From Pseudomonadota bacterium (lineage in GTDB: Bacteria; Pseudomonadota; Alphaproteobacteria; Micavibrionales; UBA2020), in contig JAJZVA010000012.1 of the NCBI GenBank assembly GCA_021845905.1, positions 20,931 through 84,930 on the forward strand: 64,000 bases of DNA, given 5' to 3'. The stretch's first letter is position 1. Every line of letters starts with the position of its first letter. Made by a program: the position numbers and the translations under genes. Under the pieces are notes generated by a model, which had not been told where the DNA came from, made no database searches, and saw only the letters and a program-made list of their open reading frames with translations. Positions 48,078 to 56,561 of this stretch are shown here, piece after piece.

Positions 48078-48935
48078 TCAGGGCGCTTTATCATCGCCCC
48101 AGGTTATCTTCGGGTCCTTTTTCTGTCCGGGTATTGCTGCTGGCGGCGGCGCTATGGGGGCGTTCTCGATCAGCGCTGGCGCGCCCGCGGGCGTGACCAC
48201 GATCCTGAACGACGAGAAAAGCGCTTCTGCCGCCCTGTTGAACACTTCGACCAGATTTTTATCCTGCTTTTTGTCATTACCCCACAGCGCCTTGACCTGA
48301 CTGAAGATGTTTTCTTCGTACTGCGGCGGTGCTTGCACCATCGAGCCCGGCGGCATCATGGCAATCTGCCCGACGACCTGATTCAGTTCCGTGGTCAGGC
48401 CCGCCATGAAAATGCGCTTCGCATCGCTGCTGGCGGTGGCGATATCGGTTAAAGCCGTGCCGGGATAGGCCTGTATGTGAAGAACTTCGGCGACAAGACC
48501 CGCCACTGCGGCGCCGAATTTCGCCTCGAGCTTTTTGTAATCCTGAGGATCGCGCACACAGTCAACCAGCATCGCGGCGGCGATAAGCGCCGAAGAGGGG
48601 TTGTCGCTGTTCGCCTGCAGTTCCAGCGCGGGGCTGAGCTTGGCGCTGGCGAACAGATATTCGAGTTGCTGTTGCACGATCATGGGCAGGCGTCTCTTTT
48701 CATGCTCCATGGAATTGTCGAGCCGTATTTTATTTTGCCTGTACTGATCCTCGGTGACATATCCCGCGTCGCGCGCGTCGTCGAGAGACAACAGCTGCTT
48801 TTGATATTGTTCATCAATCTGTTTTTGAATCTGCTGGGTGACTTCCGGCGCGAGTTTCGCCTGATGATCCTGAGCGTAATTGAAGGCGTCTTCAATGATG
48901 GCGTCTTTTCTCAATGGCGTGTACTCGAATTTCAT
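48078..48935 (-). CDS. Unknown protein with a possible degenerate Rel-like HD domain
   Basis: 285 residues from the ATG at 48935 (GGAG about 10 bp upstream). The N-terminal 95 residues are highly charged and helical with many Gln. Residues 113-155 (SSALIAAAMLVDCVRDPQDY, then LEAKFGAAVAGLVAEVLHI) follow the pattern of the HD hydrolase domain of RelA/SpoT proteins (AALLHD..ED.....FG..VA.LV), but the catalytic His-Asp is replaced by Val-Asp, so it should not hydrolyse (p)ppGpp. The C-terminus is Pro/Ala-rich. The HD similarity is my reading by eye and may be coincidental. Single gene with its own terminator; an inverted repeat lies upstream. Confidence 0.6.
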   Translation of the reverse strand: MKFEYTPLRKDAIIEDAFNYAQDHQAKLAPEVTQQIQKQIDEQYQKQLLSLDDARDAGYVTEDQYRQNKIRLDNSMEHEKRRLPMIVQQQLEYLFASAKLSPALELQANSDNPSSALIAAAMLVDCVRDPQDYKKLEAKFGAAVAGLVAEVLHIQAYPGTALTDIATASSDAKRIFMAGLTTELNQVVGQIAMMPPGSMVQAPPQYEENIFSQVKALWGNDKKQDKNLVEVFNRAAEALFSSFRIVVTPAGAPALIENAPIAPPPAAIPGQKKDPKITWGDDKAP

Positions 48936-48970
48936 GGTGTTTCTCCAGCTATGCTTTGAATGAAACGAAC

Positions 48971-48988
48971 AATTCTGCAAGCAGAATT
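48971..48988. repeat. Inverted repeat upstream of the gene at 48078-48935
   Basis: AATTCTGC-AA-GCAGAATT, two 8 bp arms, 36 bp upstream of the start codon. No T-run follows on either strand, so it is not a terminator. It could be an operator or a leader hairpin. Confidence 0.45.
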
Positions 48989-49080
48989 ATAAAAAAATTA
49001 CCATGTCTGTCGGCGCAATACAATATGCCATCGCGTGATACGACGTCGGCGGCAAGCGGAACGGTTTTTGTCGGGATTGA

Positions 49081-49578
49081 TCAGTTTTTGTCTTTGTCTT
49101 TTTTGGTGCGGAAACTGTCGAGCGAAATAACTTCGCCTTTTTTCTTTTCCTTGTCGTTCTTGTCGACTTCAAGCTCTTCGGCCTCGAAGTGGATCTCGTC
49201 TCCGTCTTCCTCCGACAAAGGCTGGAATTGCAAGGCGAAATTGACGGACGGGTCGGCGAAGATCGTCACTGCGGAGAGCGGCACGGTCAGCCGTTCCGGC
49301 ACGTTATTGAAGCTCAGCATGACGGTGAATTTTTCGCTATCGACTTCAAGATCGTAGAACTGGTGTTGCAGGACGATGGTCATTTCGCCAGGGTAACGCT
49401 CTTTGAGATAGTCGGGAATTTTGACGCCGGCATGATCGGTGAAAAACGTAATATAGAAATGATGGTCGTCGACGATGCCTTCGTCCACGACCTCTTGCAA
49501 GGCCTGCTTCACCACGCTGCGCAAGGCTTTTTCCACCATTTTGTCGTATCTGAAGGCGTCTTCGTGGTTACGGGTCAT
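49081..49578 (-). CDS. sspB: ClpXP adaptor SspB (alphaproteobacterial type)
   Basis: 165 residues. Delivers ssrA-tagged proteins to ClpXP for degradation. The N-terminal domain (YDKMVEKALRSVVKQALQEV, then DHHFYITFFTDHAGVKIP and MTIVLQHQFYDLEVDSEKFTVMLSFNN) is the SspB substrate-binding fold; the acidic/Lys-rich linker ends in the short C-terminal segment GEVISLDSFRTKK, which in this family binds ClpX. The tmRNA gene that encodes the tag lies about 100 bp upstream on the same strand, a telling neighbourhood. Confidence 0.92.
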   Translation of the reverse strand: MTRNHEDAFRYDKMVEKALRSVVKQALQEVVDEGIVDDHHFYITFFTDHAGVKIPDYLKERYPGEMTIVLQHQFYDLEVDSEKFTVMLSFNNVPERLTVPLSAVTIFADPSVNFALQFQPLSEEDGDEIHFEAEELEVDKNDKEKKKGEVISLDSFRTKKDKDKN

Positions 49579-49675
49579 ATCTGTTCCGGCTCCGCAGCTT
49601 TGTATTTCATTCTCGAGACAGTCTAGTCAGACTTGGCAGGCATGTCACTGGATTTTATAGGATGTGATTATGTCG

Positions 49676-49715
49676 AAAAATAAATGGAGGCAGTTCTGTT
49701 GCTAGGCCTGCCTCC
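49676..49715 (-). terminator. Hairpin and T-run at the 3' end of the tmRNA gene
   Basis: On the minus strand GGAGGCAG, a 14-base loop and CTGCCTCC are followed by ATTTATTTTT. Probably the transcription terminator of ssrA, and may also shape the 3' end of the coding RNA. Confidence 0.8.
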
Positions 49716-50030
49716 ACGCCCCACCTCCTCTATTACTAGAAGAGGGATTGAAGTGCTAACTCGTCAGGACGCGATTAAGCGACGAGACGGAGTTGACCCA
49801 TTGCTGGGCTGTTGTCGTTAGCATTTATAGTTTTTAGCCCGATAACGGTGGATACCATGCCGAACGAAAGCAACTGCCTTTACTACGCACGTCGATCCTG
49901 TTTCGGCCCCATACCGGAAAGGTCTTTTGAAGACCTTAAACCTTGTTAAATGGTGGAGCCGCCGGGTACCGCCCCCGGGTCCGTCTCGCCTATTCCGCAG
50001 CACGTTTATCGTCATAGCCAGCAAGCTGGC
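49680..50030 (-). ncRNA. ssrA: Circularly permuted two-piece tmRNA
   Basis: Rescues stalled ribosomes and tags the nascent chain. On the minus strand the acceptor piece comes first and ends in ...CGGCTCC-A-CCA at 49951. A 40-base segment to be removed follows, then the coding piece starts at 49910 with GGGGCCG. GGGGCCG and CGGCTCC pair over all seven positions, with a G3.U70 wobble, the alanine identity element. The tag frame runs from 49822 to 49775: ANDNSPAMGQLRLVA then TAA, starting after the usual charged Ala. The 5' end of the acceptor piece is approximate. The permuted layout is known from Alphaproteobacteria, cyanobacteria and some Betaproteobacteria. No protein gene occupies 49579-50207, which this RNA and the next promoter fill. 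Confidence 0.95.
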
Positions 50031-50120
50031 AATTCCCATTATCGCGCAGGTTACGAAAAAAAGCCAGAAAAACATGCCGAAACCCGGAAAATAAGTCTAT
50101 TTTAAATGGTAATTATAAAT

Positions 50121-50155
50121 TTAATACATCTTTAAGTTGTTTTCATGTCTAATAT
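50121..50155 (+). promoter_or_regulatory. CtrA-type box and -10 upstream of the chemoreceptor
   Basis: TTAATACATCTTTAA (50121-50135) fits TTAA-N7-TTAA. TAATAT at 50150-50155 lies 14 bp further on, so the box takes the -35 place. The gene starts at 50208. CtrA controls motility and chemotaxis genes in many Alphaproteobacteria. Confidence 0.6.
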
Positions 50156-50207
50156 GGCGTAGTCTTGTTTCGGGTTTTTGATTTGTAATTATGGGGAGTA
50201 TTTTAAA

Positions 50208-51599
50208 ATGACGTATCCGGCCGTTCAGCAAGGCAACAAGAAAAAATCTTTTTTTATCAAAGAGACCATCGAGCAGAAAATGCTGCACGCCACACCCGTC
50301 AACATCATGACCTGCGATCCAAAAACCTTTATCATCGACTACGCCAACCAGACGACGGTCAATACCTTGAATACCCTGACGCATCTTCTGCCCAAGGGGG
50401 TTAACGGCGACAATATCGTCGGCCAGAACATCGACATCTTCCACAAAAACCCGGCGCACCAGCGCGGGCTGCTTTCCGACGAGAAAAACCTTCCTTACAC
50501 AACTGTCATCCGCCTTGGGCCTGAAGCCTTGGAGCTGAACGTCAACGGCATCTACAAAGGCAAGACATTGCACCGGTTGATGCTGTCGTGGTCGGTCGTC
50601 ACGGCGCGGGAGAACCTGAAGCAGATGGTCGACCTGATGCCGATCAACGTCATGATGTGCGATCCGAAGGAATTTAAAATCAACTTCGCCAACCAGACCA
50701 GCGTGAAGACGCTGAAGAGCATAGAGCATCTTCTGCCCATCAAGGCGGCTGATCTGATGGGAACGTGCATCGACGTGTTCCACAAGATGCCGGCTCATCA
50801 ACGCGGCATTTTGAGCGATCCGAAAAACCTGCCTTACCATTCAGTGATCGCGCTGGGAACGGAAAAGCTCGATCTCAACGTGTCGGCCATCGTCGATGCC
50901 CGTGGTTATTATGTCGGGCCGATGGTCAGTTGGAACGTCGTGACGGCGCAACACCAGCTGGCGGCGAACGTGCGCGACGTCACCAAGACGGTCGCCGCGA
51001 CTTCGACGCAGTTGCAGGCGACGGCGCAGACTTTATCCGCCGCCGCGGAGGAAACGTCGCGCCAGTCGGCCTCCGTCGCCGCGGCGTCGGAAGAGGCGTC
51101 GTCGAACGTGCAGACTGTGGCCGCCGCCGCGGAAGAGCTGACCAACACCATTCAGACGGTCGCGGAGCAGGTCAAGAAATCCGCCGCCATCTCCAAGCAG
51201 GCGGTTGAAAACGCCCAGACGGCAAATCGCGCGGTGCAGGGCTTGAGCGAAGTCGCCAACAAGATCGGCGCGGTGGTGGATTTGATCACCGATATCGCCG
51301 AGCAGACCAATTTGCTCGCACTCAACGCCACCATCGAGGCGGCGCGCGCGGGCGACGCGGGCAAGGGATTCGCGGTTGTGGCGAGCGAGGTCAAGAGCCT
51401 TGCGTCGCAGACTTCAAAGGCCACCGAGGAAATCGCCAAGCAGATATCCGAAATCCAGAACGAGACGCAGCATGCCGTCACGTCGATCAAGAGCATCACC
51501 GAAACGATCTCGCAGATTGACGAGATTGCCGGAAGCGTGATGCACTCCATCGACGAGCAGACGACGGCGACCAACGAAATCGCCAAGAATATCCAGTAG
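50208..51599 (+). CDS. Soluble PAS-PAS methyl-accepting chemotaxis protein, cut short by an amber codon
   Basis: 463 residues as read. Two tandem PAS-like domains (about 25-130 and 145-250) are paralogous: both hold MxxDPKxFxIxxANQT and IDxFHKxPAHQRGxLSDxKNLPY. A coiled-coil signalling domain follows, with the conserved hairpin tip [33 protein letters not shown] (about 360-392). No membrane helix, so a cytoplasmic receptor. The frame stops at TAG after EIAKNIQ; the next 67 codons in the same frame continue the expected receptor sequence (AAAGTAEVSHNITGVQKAAGETGAAS), where relatives have Gln at the stop position. A single CAG to TAG change explains it. The remaining protein has a shortened C-terminal arm of the signalling hairpin. 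Confidence 0.85.
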   Translation: MTYPAVQQGNKKKSFFIKETIEQKMLHATPVNIMTCDPKTFIIDYANQTTVNTLNTLTHLLPKGVNGDNIVGQNIDIFHKNPAHQRGLLSDEKNLPYTTVIRLGPEALELNVNGIYKGKTLHRLMLSWSVVTARENLKQMVDLMPINVMMCDPKEFKINFANQTSVKTLKSIEHLLPIKAADLMGTCIDVFHKMPAHQRGILSDPKNLPYHSVIALGTEKLDLNVSAIVDARGYYVGPMVSWNVVTAQHQLAANVRDVTKTVAATSTQLQATAQTLSAAAEETSRQSASVAAASEEASSNVQTVAAAAEELTNTIQTVAEQVKKSAAISKQAVENAQTANRAVQGLSEVANKIGAVVDLITDIAEQTNLLALNATIEAARAGDAGKGFAVVASEVKSLASQTSKATEEIAKQISEIQNETQHAVTSIKSITETISQIDEIAGSVMHSIDEQTTATNEIAKNIQ

Positions 51600-51803
51600 G
51601 CGGCGGCCGGCACGGCGGAAGTCTCGCACAACATCACCGGCGTGCAGAAAGCGGCGGGCGAGACGGGCGCGGCTTCTCATCAGACGCTCGATGCCGCCAA
51701 GGGGCTTGCCGAAATGTCCATCAAACTGGAAACCGAAATCAACAAGTTCATCCAGGACGACACTAAAAAAAGTAAAGGACCAGCAGGTGGAAAGCCTGTA
51801 TGA
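51597..51803 (+). pseudogene. Severed 3' end of the chemoreceptor gene
   Basis: From the TAG at 51597 the same frame is open for 67 codons to a TGA at 51801-51803. It encodes the usual end of a chemoreceptor signalling domain (SHNITGVQKAAGETGAA, then AEMSIKLETEINKFIQDD) and a Lys-rich tail. Codon use looks like that of the rest of the gene, so the stop appears recent. The end overlaps the globin start by 17 bp. Confidence 0.75.
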
Positions 51804-52161
51804 CCGGCTCGGCGGCGAAGCCGCGGTGACGTCGGCTGTGAACATATTTTATAAAAAACTCCTCGCCGATCCCGCGCTGAAAACCTTCTTCGATGGCGTC
51901 GACATGAAGCGGCAGGCGCGGCACCAGATCAGCTTCATGACCTATGCCTTCGGCGGCCCCAATAAATACGCCGGCAACGCCCTGCGCAACGCCCATGCGC
52001 GGCTGGTGAAGGAAAAGGGTCTGAGCGAAACGCATTTCGGCCTTGTCGCGGGGCATTTGCAGGAAACTTTGCGGGAGTTGAATGTTCCGGCGGATCTGAT
52101 CAACGCCGTCATGACGGCCGTCGGCGGCACGAAGGCGGATATCCTCGGACTGGCGTCTTAA
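51787..52161 (+). CDS. Group 1 truncated haemoglobin
   Basis: 124 residues from a GTG at 51787, with AAAGGA 7-8 bp upstream. Binds haem; members scavenge NO or sense O2/NO. Visible: LYDRLGGEAAVTSAVNIFYKKLLADPALKTFF, FMTYAFGGP, proximal His70 (RNAHARL) and distal-side His46 (ARHQISF). The pair of histidines at the positions known as His46 and His70 in Synechocystis GlbN suggests six-coordinate haem; that is inference. It overlaps the original end of the chemoreceptor gene, so the two were probably translated together and may work together in sensing. Confidence 0.92.
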   Translation: MESLYDRLGGEAAVTSAVNIFYKKLLADPALKTFFDGVDMKRQARHQISFMTYAFGGPNKYAGNALRNAHARLVKEKGLSETHFGLVAGHLQETLRELNVPADLINAVMTAVGGTKADILGLAS

Positions 52162-52242
52162 ATTATGGCGCAAACCGTCGTCGCGCCGGAAGCGGGCATC
52201 CTCAATATCACTGTGCGCGATACCACGCGCTCGGGTTTTGCG

Positions 52243-53007
52243 CTAATAGTCCACGCGCACGAAATATAGTCCGTGCGCCGGCGCCATGGCGGCGGTGTTT
52301 TTCGTGCGGTCGCGGGCTTCGAGAACGCGCTTGACTTCTTCCTGCTCCCATTTTCCCTCGCCGACCATCCGCAGCGCGCCCGCGATGTTGCGGATCTGAT
52401 GATGCAGGAAAGATTTCGCCTCCGCCCAAATCTCGATATGCTGTCCCGCGCTTAAATTGTCTTTTGTTTCGATGACATCGCAGCAGTCGAGAGTGCGGAC
52501 GGGCGATTTCGCCTGACAGGCTGCGGCGCGGAAGCTGGAAAAATCATGATTGCCGAGGAGATATTGCGCGGCGCGATGCATGGCTGCGGCGTCGAGATCC
52601 CGGCTCACATGCCAGACACGCTCATGTTCGATGGCGGGCGCGGGCATGCGTCCGGAGAGAATTTTATAGCAGTAGACGCGCCGCGTCGCGCCGAAACGCG
52701 CATGAAACGCGTCGTCCACCGGCTCTGCGCTGACAACGGCGACAGGCAGGGGGCGGAGATGCGCGTTGATCGCGTCGCGCATGGTTTTCTCATCTGCGGT
52801 TTTCTCGATATCGGCGTGCGCGACCTGACCCACGGCATGCACGCCTGCGTCGGTGCGCCCCGCGACGTGCAGCGTCACCGTTTCGCCGCAAAAATCACGG
52901 ATCGCCTTTTCAATTGCGCCCTGCACGGACGGATCGTTCTCTTGCCGCTGCCAGCCGACGAACGGCGTGCCGTCGTATTCGATGGTGAGTTTCCAGCGCT
53001 GCGTCAT
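52243..53007 (-). CDS. truA: tRNA pseudouridine(38-40) synthase
   Basis: 254 residues. Makes pseudouridine at positions 38-40 of tRNA anticodon arms. Visible: IEYDGTPFVGWQRQ, catalytic Asp53 in AGRTDAGVHAVGQVAH, RVYCYKIL, and FLHHQIRNIAGAL. Start in an ATGA overlap with the small membrane protein gene upstream. Last gene of the rmuC-def-fmt operon. The 81 bp after the globin stop hold nothing I can name. Confidence 0.96.
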   Translation of the reverse strand: MTQRWKLTIEYDGTPFVGWQRQENDPSVQGAIEKAIRDFCGETVTLHVAGRTDAGVHAVGQVAHADIEKTADEKTMRDAINAHLRPLPVAVVSAEPVDDAFHARFGATRRVYCYKILSGRMPAPAIEHERVWHVSRDLDAAAMHRAAQYLLGNHDFSSFRAAACQAKSPVRTLDCCDVIETKDNLSAGQHIEIWAEAKSFLHHQIRNIAGALRMVGEGKWEQEEVKRVLEARDRTKNTAAMAPAHGLYFVRVDY

Positions 53008-53348
53008 TGGAACGGGACGCAGGACTGGTTATGCCCGCAGGAAATCGCGAAAGTCATGAGAAACAGGACGGGCGACATGCACAGGGCGTAAAACAAGGCG
53101 ATGGCGCCGCGCGCCACGCGCGATTTCCCCGGGAGTTGCAACAAGGCGATGAGAGGTGGAATTATATTTATGCCCATCCATATAAAAAACAGAAGGGAAT
53201 TTGCATTTATAGTGTAGGCGATTTTTCTCAGTCCCGGCATGTCGGCTACGAGAAGCGTCAGAAAAAAAGGGTAGGCGATAGAGAATGCGGCGAGTTTGAA
53301 TCCGCGTTGCTGGTCGGGCGTTCTTTCGGATTTATTGGATGATGTCAT
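53004..53348 (-). CDS. Small membrane protein of unknown function
   Basis: 114 residues with three membrane helices (about 20-37, 50-72 and 80-103: [41 protein letters not shown]). A Cys pair sits at the C-terminus ([13 protein letters not shown]). It is joined by ATGA overlaps to fmt upstream and truA downstream, so it is surely translated with them. No family recognised. Confidence 0.75.
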   Translation of the reverse strand: MTSSNKSERTPDQQRGFKLAAFSIAYPFFLTLLVADMPGLRKIAYTINANSLLFFIWMGINIIPPLIALLQLPGKSRVARGAIALFYALCMSPVLFLMTFAISCGHNQSCVPFQ

Positions 53349-54268
53349 TCAAGTCTGTCTCCTACATTTATATGCGTGCCGTTCATGAAGGATAGTCCGT
53401 CCATCGGTTTTCTGTCCTGCGGCTGGACTTTTTCAAGCCGCAGGGCGTCTTCGCCGCATGCGACGATCAGGCGCCGGTCGAGAATCTGCCCTGGACTTCC
53501 GCTGTGTTTCTCGACCTTCGCCGCCAGAACTTTCATCCGTTCTCCGTTCAGCGTGCACCAGACGCCCGGCCATGGCGTGAGGGCGCGGATCTGGCGCTCG
53601 ATGACGGCGGCGGGCTGTGTCCAGTCTATTTTTCCATCTTCCCTCGAAAGCATCTTCGCGTAGGTCGCGCCGTCTTCGGTCTGCGCTTGCGGCGTAAGGG
53701 TGTTGATGTTCTCCAGCGTTTTGACGATCAGTTCCGCGCCCTGTTGCGCCAGCGCATCATGCAATTCCGGCGCGGTCATCGTAGCGGTGATAGGCACTTC
53801 GCCGCGCATCAGGACGGGGCCGGTGTCAAGTCCCGCATCCATCTGCATGATGCAAACGCCGCTTTGCGCGTCGCCGGCGAGAATGGCGCGCTGGATGGGC
53901 GCCGCGCCGCGCCAGCGCGGCAAAAGCGAGGCGTGGATGTTGATACAGCCGAGCTTCGGCGCGTCCAGCACCTCCTGCGGCAAAATCAGTCCATAGGCAG
54001 CGACCACGGCGACGTCGAGATCGAGCGCGGCGAATGCCGCGCGCACGTCACTGTCTTTCTTGAGGCTCTTCGGCGTGCGCACGGCGAGATTCAGCTCTTC
54101 CGCACGGCGCTGCACGGGCGAGAGTTGCAATTTGTGCCCGCGTCCGGCGGGGCGCGGCGGCTGGCAATAGACGCAAACGACGTCGTGCCCCGCATGAACA
54201 AGCGCATCGAGGATATGCACCGAAAATTCCGGCGTGCCCATGAAGGCGATTTTAAGTTTTTTCTGCAT
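53345..54268 (-). CDS. fmt: Methionyl-tRNA formyltransferase
   Basis: 307 residues. Formylates the initiator Met-tRNA. Visible: [38 protein letters not shown], the catalytic motif [20 protein letters not shown] with Asn and His, and [13 protein letters not shown]. Overlaps the NUDIX gene by 17 bp. Works in the same pathway as def in this operon. Confidence 0.97.
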   Translation of the reverse strand: MQKKLKIAFMGTPEFSVHILDALVHAGHDVVCVYCQPPRPAGRGHKLQLSPVQRRAEELNLAVRTPKSLKKDSDVRAAFAALDLDVAVVAAYGLILPQEVLDAPKLGCINIHASLLPRWRGAAPIQRAILAGDAQSGVCIMQMDAGLDTGPVLMRGEVPITATMTAPELHDALAQQGAELIVKTLENINTLTPQAQTEDGATYAKMLSREDGKIDWTQPAAVIERQIRALTPWPGVWCTLNGERMKVLAAKVEKHSGSPGQILDRRLIVACGEDALRLEKVQPQDRKPMDGLSFMNGTHINVGDRLE

Positions 54269-54689
54269 ATGTCTTTATCGCCTGCGTCACCAAAGGGGCG
54301 GAATTTTCCGCCGTGGCGTTGCCGAGTTTCACCCAGACGCATCCCGCGCTGTCGTCTTCTCCGGTTGCGTGAGCGCGGGGCGTTCCGGCGACGGATGCCG
54401 TATAGATCGCGCCGATATGACGGAGGATTTTATTTTCCCCGTCTTCCAGAAAAGGATAAAGCGTGCTGAATGCGCCGAGTTGTTGAAAATCCGTGATCGT
54501 GCAATCCGTTTCCTCCAATACCTCGCGGCGGAGGGTGTCTTCAAGCAGTTCATGCGGCTCCATCGATCCGCCGGGAAGGTCGTAAAGCCCGGTATAACAT
54601 CCCAAGGATTTTTTGATCAGCAACACACTGTCTTTGCTTTCATTCAGGATCAGCGCGTAAACGCCGAAATGGGAACCGTATTTATTCAT
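54252..54689 (-). CDS. NUDIX hydrolase
   Basis: 145 residues. The Nudix box [23 protein letters not shown] (about 41-63) has the metal-binding REVLEE core; the usual Gly after EE-x is Asp here. The family cleaves nucleoside diphosphate-linked compounds; the substrate is unknown. It sits between def and fmt, which are usually adjacent, in the same operon (10 bp after def, overlapping fmt). Confidence 0.88.
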   Translation of the reverse strand: MNKYGSHFGVYALILNESKDSVLLIKKSLGCYTGLYDLPGGSMEPHELLEDTLRREVLEETDCTITDFQQLGAFSTLYPFLEDGENKILRHIGAIYTASVAGTPRAHATGEDDSAGCVWVKLGNATAENSAPLVTQAIKTYAEKT

Positions 54690-54698
54690 GCCTTAAAA

Positions 54699-55265
54699 TC
54701 AAAGCAGGACATGGCTTTCCGCCATCTCTTCTTCGTTTTCCTTCTTGTATTTTTTGAGTTTGCGCATGACGATGTCTTTTTTAAGCGTCGAGAGGTGATC
54801 GACGAAGAGGATGCCGTTGAGGTGGTCCATCTCGTGCTGCAGGCAGGTGGCGAGCAGCCTCTCCGCCTCGATCTCCTGCTCTTTTCCGTCGTAATCGAGA
54901 TATTTCACGCGCACTTTTTCAGGCCGTGTCACTTCGGCGTACTGGCCGGGAACGGAGAGGCAGCCTTCGTTGTAAACCCTCAGGTCCTCGGACTCCCAGA
55001 CGATCTCCGGATTGACGAAACACAAAGGCATGACGCGGCGTTTCTGCGGGTCGATGTCGTCATCGCGCTTTTGCTCGACGTCGAGGACGAGAATGCGCTT
55101 CGAAACGCCCACCTGCGGCGCGGCGAGGCCGATGCCGTCGGTCGCGTACATGGTTTCGAGCATGTCGTCCATGAGTATGCGGTCTTCATCGGTGACTTTA
55201 TCGACCGGTTCGGCGATCTTTTTCAGCACCGGATGCGGCGCGACGTATATTTTCAAGACAGTCAT
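54699..55265 (-). CDS. def: Peptide deformylase
   Basis: 188 residues. Removes the formyl group from new proteins. All three family motifs are present: GIGLAAPQVG, EGCLSVPG and QHEMDHLNG, giving the Cys and two His metal ligands and the catalytic Glu. The C-terminal tail of about 20 charged residues (RKLKKYKKENEEEMAES) is longer than in E. coli. Its ATG shares a base with the rmuC stop (TGATG). Confidence 0.97.
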   Translation of the reverse strand: MTVLKIYVAPHPVLKKIAEPVDKVTDEDRILMDDMLETMYATDGIGLAAPQVGVSKRILVLDVEQKRDDDIDPQKRRVMPLCFVNPEIVWESEDLRVYNEGCLSVPGQYAEVTRPEKVRVKYLDYDGKEQEIEAERLLATCLQHEMDHLNGILFVDHLSTLKKDIVMRKLKKYKKENEEEMAESHVLL

Positions 55266-56425
55266 CAGCCGTTCTCCGCTTTTTTGAAGTCTTCGATTTG
55301 CCTCGCGTCGAGCAGTTCTTTCGGCAGGGATTTTCCGGCCTTGACGCCGAGCGCCTTCAGCTCCTCCGTCTGCCGGATGATGTTGCCCGTGCCGGAGGAG
55401 AGCTTTTTGAAGGCGTCGTCGTAGGTTTTTTGCGTCGCGTCTATTTTTTTGCCGAGGTCCTGCATCGTGTCGACGAACCCTGCGACTTTATCGTACAAAA
55501 GTCCGCCGCGTTTGGCTATTTCCAGCGTGTTTTTATTCTGCCGTTCGAGCCGCCAGACGGATTCGACCGTTCTCAGCGTCGCGAACAGCGTCGAGGGGCA
55601 GACGATGACGATTTTCTTCTCCCACGCGAAGCTGTGCAGACCCGGGTCTTCCTGCAACGCCAGGGAGAACGCGCCTTCGATCGGCATGAACATGAGGACG
55701 AAATCCGGTGCGCCTTTCGCGGCGTCCTGATAGCGCTTGCCGCTGAGGCCGGTCACGTGGGCGCGCACCGAGGCGAGATAGTCTTTCAAAAACTGGGCGC
55801 GTTCAGCCGCGTCGTCCGTGGCGCAATATCTTTCATACGCCGTGAGGGAGACTTTGGAGTCGATAATGATGTGCTTGTCTTCCGGCAGCATGATCATGAC
55901 GTCCGGTTTCAGCACGCCGCCGTCCTCGACATGACGGAGGCCCTGTCCGCTGCCCTGCGCCGTGTATTCGATGCCTTCGCGCAAGCCCGCGGCTTCAAGG
56001 ATTTTTTCGAGCATCACCTCGCCCCAGTTGCCTTGCGCCTTCACGTCGCCCTTGAGCGCTTTGGTGAGGTTTTCCGTCTGCTGCGACATGGCGCGGTTGA
56101 CGGAGACGATGTTCTCTATTTCTTTTTTGAGGGAGATTTGCTCGTCGTGCTGCTTGCCAAAGGAGTCGTCGATCTTCTTTTGGAATTCCTGCAGCCGCTC
56201 GCGCAGGGGATTGAGCAGGTTGCCGAGATCCTCGCGGGATTCTTTTTTGAAGCGGTCGGTCTTTTCCTCGAAAATGCGGTTGGCGAGGTTTTCGAACTGC
56301 AGGGAAAATTTTTCTTCCATGTCGGCGAAGCGGGATTTGAGCATGGTGCGCGCCACGGTGAATCCGGCGGCGAAGCCGATCCCGATGCCGATTAAAATAT
56401 ACATAACGTCATAAGCTGTGAACAC
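55265..56425 (-). CDS. rmuC: DNA recombination protein RmuC
   Basis: 386 residues from a GTG at 56425, chosen because AAAGGA lies about 8 bp upstream; ATG at 56404 and a longer ATG start at 56464 are alternatives. One N-terminal membrane helix (MYILIGIGIGFAAGFTVA), a coiled coil (about 30-120) and the RmuC nuclease-like domain (GNWGEVMLEKILEAAGLREGIEYTAQ, PDVMIMLPEDKHIIIDSKVSLTAYERY, FVLMFMPIEGAFSLAL). The family limits inversions between short inverted repeats. First gene of this operon. Confidence 0.93.
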   Translation of the reverse strand: MFTAYDVMYILIGIGIGFAAGFTVARTMLKSRFADMEEKFSLQFENLANRIFEEKTDRFKKESREDLGNLLNPLRERLQEFQKKIDDSFGKQHDEQISLKKEIENIVSVNRAMSQQTENLTKALKGDVKAQGNWGEVMLEKILEAAGLREGIEYTAQGSGQGLRHVEDGGVLKPDVMIMLPEDKHIIIDSKVSLTAYERYCATDDAAERAQFLKDYLASVRAHVTGLSGKRYQDAAKGAPDFVLMFMPIEGAFSLALQEDPGLHSFAWEKKIVIVCPSTLFATLRTVESVWRLERQNKNTLEIAKRGGLLYDKVAGFVDTMQDLGKKIDATQKTYDDAFKKLSSGTGNIIRQTEELKALGVKAGKSLPKELLDARQIEDFKKAENG

Positions 56426-56561
56426 GCATGGTTTCCTTTGCTTTTTAATAATGTATAGAGACAATACGCCAAAAGGTCAACTTTCAGCCGTGCGGGAATT
56501 GGTCTAAACTTTGCGGCAGGCCGCCTTTTCGGGCGGTTTGCCAGCGTTGGAGGAAAACGGG

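Noticed and set aside
49818-50075. Minus-strand frame of 85 codons over the tmRNA
   Set aside because: Lies on the RNA gene; the hydrophobic start is chance and the acceptor stem and tag explain the sequence.
52165-52269. Plus-strand frame of 34 codons starting ATGGCGCAAACC after the globin
   Set aside because: No ribosome site, runs into the truA 3' end, and too short to support.
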